Below, one piece after another: positions 14,600 to 17,904 of a stretch of DNA of 17,904 nucleotides; within the stretch, counting starts at the first letter, position 1, and each line of letters opens with the position of its first letter. The stretch comes from Candidatus Neomicrothrix sp. UBA7884. Lineage in GTDB: Bacteria; Actinomycetota; Acidimicrobiia; Acidimicrobiales; MedAcidi-G1. The notes below the pieces were generated by a model. It did not search any database. It had not been told where the DNA came from and was given only the letters and a program-made list of their open reading frames with translations. The DNA lies in assembly GCA_002501135.1 (NCBI GenBank), contig DLRQ01000057.1, forward strand, positions 1 through 17,904. Direction: 5' to 3'. Made by a program: the position numbers and the translations under genes.

Positions 14600-15484
14600 T
14601 TGATTCCCGCTCGAACTGCAACCGCCGCAAAGGTCATACGGACCGTCGTCACCACGGCGTTGGCGATTCTCGTGATCGTCGTCCTCTGGGAGGGCTACAA
14701 GTGGACCGGCCAGCAGACGGGCGGCAACTGGCCCGGTACCGGCATTGAACTGCCGGTCTCAACCGATGACGTCATCATGCCGCATGCTTCAGACATCGCG
14801 GCCGAACTCGTATCTGACATCCGCGATGGCCGGTCCACGCTTCCGCTCAGCGTGTACCTCCTCAAGAAGGCGTGGTTCACGCTCCAGGAGGCGGCGATCG
14901 GCTTCTTCCTGGGCTCGGCAATCGGGATCGGGCTTGCCGTGCTGATGTTGCGGTGGCGTGTGGCCGAGCGTGGCCTCCTACCGTGGATCAACGTGTCCCA
15001 GACAGTTCCACTGATAGCGCTCGCTCCTATCATCGTCACGTGGGGTCGCAACCAGGGACTGCCCGACATAGTGAGCATCTCGCTCATCTCGACCTACCTG
15101 ACCTTCTTCCCGGTTGCTGTGAGTGCCCTGCGTGGCCTCCAGTCGCCCGACTCGGCCCACGTTGAGCTGATGCGCTCCTATGCCGCTCCGTGGCGTACGA
15201 CCCTGTTCAAGTTACGCCTTCCCGCAGCGCGCCCATACCTGTTTCCCGCGTTCAAGATTGCGGCCACGCTCAGCGTCGTTGGGGCGATCGTCGGAGAGAT
15301 CTCCATTGGAACCAAGACGGGCCTCGGTCGCGCCATTCTGGAGTTCGCCCTTCGCTACGCCGTCTGGCCCGAGCGCCTCTATGCCTCGGTGATCGGAGCC
15401 GCGGTGCTCGGGTTGTTCGTATTCGGGATGATCAGCCTGGCTGAGCGAATGGTGCTTCGCCGGACCGACGAGGTCGTGGCATGA
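14600..15484 (+). CDS. ABC transporter permease 1 (NMT1/THI5-type, probable pyrimidine importer)
   Basis: The 294-residue membrane protein is a BPD-type permease related to SsuC/TauC and ThiX. The first membrane segment is at about residues 15-30 (VVTTALAILVIVVLWEG). A longer loop follows, then about five further segments. The EAA-type cytoplasmic loop is ELMRSYAAPWRTTLFKLRLPAA, here used to contact the ATPase. The start is TTG at 14600, 11 bp after the upstream stop, with only a weak ribosome-binding site, so translational coupling is likely. Its stop overlaps the ATPase start (ATGA at 15481-15484). Its partner permease is encoded after the ATPase, so the importer is probably heteromeric. 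Confidence 0.88.
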   Translation: MIPARTATAAKVIRTVVTTALAILVIVVLWEGYKWTGQQTGGNWPGTGIELPVSTDDVIMPHASDIAAELVSDIRDGRSTLPLSVYLLKKAWFTLQEAAIGFFLGSAIGIGLAVLMLRWRVAERGLLPWINVSQTVPLIALAPIIVTWGRNQGLPDIVSISLISTYLTFFPVAVSALRGLQSPDSAHVELMRSYAAPWRTTLFKLRLPAARPYLFPAFKIAATLSVVGAIVGEISIGTKTGLGRAILEFALRYAVWPERLYASVIGAAVLGLFVFGMISLAERMVLRRTDEVVA

Positions 15485-16272
15485 ACTCGGGCGGCGATGT
15501 GCCTGCAGTCGTCGTTGACGGCGTCGGCATGGTCTTCAACGAAGGGACTGGCGGCGAGGTCGCAGCGCTGGACGGCATCGACCTGACCATACGGGCCGGG
15601 GAGTTCGTGACGCTCATTGGCCCCTCCGGTTGTGGCAAGTCAACCCTGTTGAGGCTTATCGGCGATCTGTTGACACCGACTGCAGGTGGTGTATCGGTGT
15701 TCGGCAAGTCGGCCCATGAGTCCCGCACGGGTCAGGACTACGGAATGGTCTTCCAACATGCAGGGCTCTTTGACTGGCGCAAGGTGAAGGCCAACATCGA
15801 GTTGCCCCTCGAACTGCGCGACTGGTCAAAGACCGATCGAGCGGCCCGTTCAGCCGAGATGTTGGATCTGGTCAAGCTGGACGAGTTCGGCGAGCACTAT
15901 CCGCGCCAACTCTCGGGGGGAATGCAGCAGAGGGTTTCGATCGCCCGTGCGCTCTCGTTTGAACCCCGTCTGCTTCTCATGGATGAGCCGTTCGGAGCGC
16001 TCGATGAAATGACCCGTGAGCACATGCAGGGTGAACTGCTTCGAATCTGGGGAGAGACCGGAACCACCGTGGTCTTTGTCACCCACTCGATCTCCGAGGC
16101 AGCGTTTCTCTCGAACCGTGTGATCGTGTTGTCTCCCCGCCCGGGTCGGGTCCATTCGATAATCGACGTGGACCTGGGCGAGCGGACACCGGACACCAGG
16201 GAGGACCCCGACTTCTTCGCGGCTGCCACGACCATCCGAGAGGCCCTGCGTTCGGTCGGGGGTGCCGAGTGA
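15481..16272 (+). CDS. ABC transporter ATP-binding protein (pyrimidine-type importer)
   Basis: The 263-residue nucleotide-binding subunit is complete. Walker A is GPSGCGKST (47-55), the Q-loop Gln92 lies in MVFQHAGL, the signature is LSGGMQQR (144-151), Walker B is LLLMDEPF (164-171) with Glu169, and the switch His202 is in VTHSISEA. It belongs to the nitrate/sulfonate/taurine/thiamine-precursor importer group and would power the two flanking permeases from the cytosolic side. Four-base overlaps on both sides (ATGA at the start, GTGA at the end) indicate one tightly coupled operon. Confidence 0.95.
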   Translation: MNSGGDVPAVVVDGVGMVFNEGTGGEVAALDGIDLTIRAGEFVTLIGPSGCGKSTLLRLIGDLLTPTAGGVSVFGKSAHESRTGQDYGMVFQHAGLFDWRKVKANIELPLELRDWSKTDRAARSAEMLDLVKLDEFGEHYPRQLSGGMQQRVSIARALSFEPRLLLMDEPFGALDEMTREHMQGELLRIWGETGTTVVFVTHSISEAAFLSNRVIVLSPRPGRVHSIIDVDLGERTPDTREDPDFFAAATTIREALRSVGGAE

Positions 16273-17084
16273 GGCTTCGCCAACTCGTCCAGAGCGGTAC
16301 CTCACTCGGCCCGGCTGTGGTGGTCGGCCTCGCCGGCTTTGGCCTCTGGGAAGGGGCTGTCAGGGCGTTCGGGATAAGCCAGTTCCTGCTACCGAAGCCC
16401 ACCTCGATTCTGGCTGAGTTGCAGGCGGAGTGGCCGGTCCTCCGCCATGCCGGCTGGGAGACCGGGCGTATTGCTGTGAGTGGCCTGCTCGTCGGCATCT
16501 TGGCCGGGGCGCTGCTTGCGATGTTCACGACGAGGTTCAGGATGCTCAACGAGGGCCTCACTCCGTTGGCGGTGGCGGTGAACGCCACCCCGATCGTGGC
16601 ACTGGCCCCGATCTTCAATGCCTGGTTCGGTATTACCGGCACCCTGAGCAACCAGGCCGTGGTCATCGCCGTGGTGTTCTTCCCAGTTTTCATCAACACG
16701 GCGAAGGGCCTGACCGAGGTGCATCCCGACGAGATCGAGCTGATGCGTTCCTACGCCGCCGGTGAGTGGACGATCATGAGAGAGGTCCGTGTGCCCAACG
16801 CACTGCCGTTCTTTGCGAATGCCCTGCGGGTGGTGGCGCCCCTGTCGGTCATCGCCGCCATAGTTGCCGAGTACTTCGGTGGGCCTCAGGATCGCATCGG
16901 AAACGTGATCACATCTAATGCCGGTTTCGCCCGGTACGACGTTGCATGGGCCGCAATTGCGGTCGCGTCGGCTGTCGGCCTGGCACTGTTCGCTGCAGCC
17001 CTACTCGTTGAGCGTGTAAGCATGCCTTGGCGCCTTGCAGTTGGGGGCAGTGATTCAAACAACAATCCCGGGAGGGAAACATGA
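16269..17084 (+). CDS. ABC transporter permease 2 (NMT1/THI5-type, probable pyrimidine importer)
   Basis: The 271-residue permease starts at a GTG that overlaps the ATPase stop. It has about six membrane segments and the EAA loop ELMRSYAAGEWTIMREVRVPNA, clearly homologous to the loop of permease 1. The two share the ELMRSYAA core but differ elsewhere, so they are diverged paralogues forming a heterodimer. KPTSILAEL near residue 40 is typical of this family. The tail overlaps the binding-protein gene by 4 bp (ATGA). The ribosome-binding site GGGAGGG of that next gene lies within its last codons. Confidence 0.93.
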   Translation: MRLRQLVQSGTSLGPAVVVGLAGFGLWEGAVRAFGISQFLLPKPTSILAELQAEWPVLRHAGWETGRIAVSGLLVGILAGALLAMFTTRFRMLNEGLTPLAVAVNATPIVALAPIFNAWFGITGTLSNQAVVIAVVFFPVFINTAKGLTEVHPDEIELMRSYAAGEWTIMREVRVPNALPFFANALRVVAPLSVIAAIVAEYFGGPQDRIGNVITSNAGFARYDVAWAAIAVASAVGLALFAAALLVERVSMPWRLAVGGSDSNNNPGRET

Positions 17085-17904
17085 AAAGACAGTGGACAAC
17101 TCGAGTCGTGGGGCTGGTGGTGGCGATGACCCTCGTCGCCGCAGCGTGTGGCTCAGACGACGCAGCAGTGGGGACTGGCGACTGTGAATCTGTCGACCAG
17201 GTCAGTCTGCAGCTGCAGTGGGTTACCCAGGCTCAGTTCGCGGGTTACTTCGCCGCAGTCGACCAGGGGATCTACGACAAGTACTGCCTGGACGTAGATG
17301 TCCGCGAAGGTGGAGTAGACATCGTGCCGCAGCAGCAGCTGGCATCAGGAGCAGCTGACTTTGCGGTTTCATGGGTGCCAAAGGCGCTCGTGTCGCGTGA
17401 AGAGGGCATGGACATAGTCAACGTTGCCCAGGTGTTCCAGCGTTCCGGGACACTTCAGGTCTCGTGGGCCGACTCCGGCATCAATGAGCCAGCCGATCTG
17501 GCTGGCAAGGTTGTCGGCAACTGGGGCTGGGGCAACGAGTTCGAGCTCCTGGCGGGATCGCGCAAGGTTGGTCTCGACCCGAGCTCGGACTACACGCTGG
17601 TCCAGCAGAGCTTTGACATGCTTGCCCTGTTGACAGGTGAGATCGACGCCTCGCAGGCGATGATCTACAACGAGTACGCACAGGTACTCGAGGCGACGAA
17701 CCCGGCAACAGGTGCCCTGTACACGGCCGATGACCTCTCGGTCATCAACTGGAACGACGTCGGTACGGCGATGCTCCAGGACGCCATCTGGGCCGACGGC
17801 GCCAGGCTGGCCAGCGACGAGGGCTATGCCGATGCCACGAAGCGTTTCGTGGCCGGCTCGCTCGAGGGCTGGGCCTACTGTCGCGACAACAGCGCAAGCT
17901 GTGT
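17081..17904 (+). CDS. NMT1/THI5-like substrate-binding lipoprotein, 3'-truncated by the window
   Basis: The frame from ATG 17081 stays open to the window end, giving 274 residues without a stop. The N-terminus MKRQWTTRVVGLVVAMTLVA is a lipoprotein signal with lipobox VAAAC (Cys23). The mature part starts with VSLQLQWVTQAQFAGYFAA and DQGIYDKYCLDVDVREGG, then DIVPQQQLASGAADFAVSW, the standard opening of NMT1/THI5-type binding proteins that capture pyrimidine-like ligands. GNWGWGNEFELLA and SFDMLALLTGEIDA fit the same fold. GGGAGGG (17070-17076 region) lies just before the ATG. It is tethered outside the membrane and delivers ligand to the two permeases. The ligand is inferred from the operon (uracil, thymine or a dihydro form); thiamine-precursor pyrimidines remain possible. 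Confidence 0.9.
   Translation, partial: MKRQWTTRVVGLVVAMTLVAAACGSDDAAVGTGDCESVDQVSLQLQWVTQAQFAGYFAAVDQGIYDKYCLDVDVREGGVDIVPQQQLASGAADFAVSWVPKALVSREEGMDIVNVAQVFQRSGTLQVSWADSGINEPADLAGKVVGNWGWGNEFELLAGSRKVGLDPSSDYTLVQQSFDMLALLTGEIDASQAMIYNEYAQVLEATNPATGALYTADDLSVINWNDVGTAMLQDAIWADGARLASDEGYADATKRFVAGSLEGWAYCRDNSASC

Noticed and set aside
17424..17633. Short plus-strand open frame inside the binding-protein gene.
   Set aside because: It is out of frame with the lipoprotein, whose signal peptide and fold motifs are clear, and it has no start signals.

Overview
The window is GC-rich, densely coded and shows no mobile element, RNA gene or CRISPR array. Several traits point to a free-living actinobacterium, possibly from the Acidimicrobiia. 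These are a BsaP-type protein beside bioB, an F420-type luciferase-like oxidoreductase, and starts that sit directly behind TANNNT -10 elements (leaderless). The taxonomic placement is inference from composition and gene families.

Left part (1-4079): unlinked genes. The 3' end of a class III extradiol (HpcB/HpaD-like) dioxygenase converges on a class I glutamine amidotransferase. Next come a two-HKD phospholipase D-family protein and rmuC. The amidotransferase and the PLD-family gene are divergent and share a 68-bp gap with one apparent leaderless promoter on each strand.

Middle, minus strand (8145 down to 4168): a tightly packed run of four genes. It begins with a MocR-type regulator (GntR winged helix plus aminotransferase-like domain). 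This is followed by an exported flavin amine oxidase whose sequence is circularly permuted, then biotin synthase, then a 60-residue four-CxxC protein that I identify as the biotin synthase auxiliary protein BsaP. The BioB carries Asn where E. coli BioB has Cys128, a [2Fe-2S] ligand. That fits a BsaP-dependent enzyme.

Right part, plus strand (8315-17904, running off the end): a reductive pyrimidine catabolism operon. It encodes beta-ureidopropionase, a class III aminotransferase, dihydropyrimidinase, CoA-acylating (methyl)malonate-semialdehyde dehydrogenase and a luciferase-like (F420/FMN) oxidoreductase. A four-gene NMT1/THI5-type ABC importer follows, whose lipoprotein binding subunit is cut by the window edge. 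Together these would import a pyrimidine, open the dihydro-ring, remove the carbamoyl group, transaminate beta-alanine or beta-aminoisobutyrate, and yield acetyl-CoA or propionyl-CoA. No classical dihydropyrimidine dehydrogenase is present; the luciferase-like enzyme is the only redox candidate in the operon for that first step.

The 169-bp gap between the regulator and the operon holds a good promoter (TTGTCT-N17-TACTGT) overlaid with repeated TTGT/ACAA half-sites. This fits regulation of the operon by the divergent MocR protein. The two strongest things to follow up are the circularly permuted oxidase and the luciferase-like enzyme as a possible non-classical uracil reductase.
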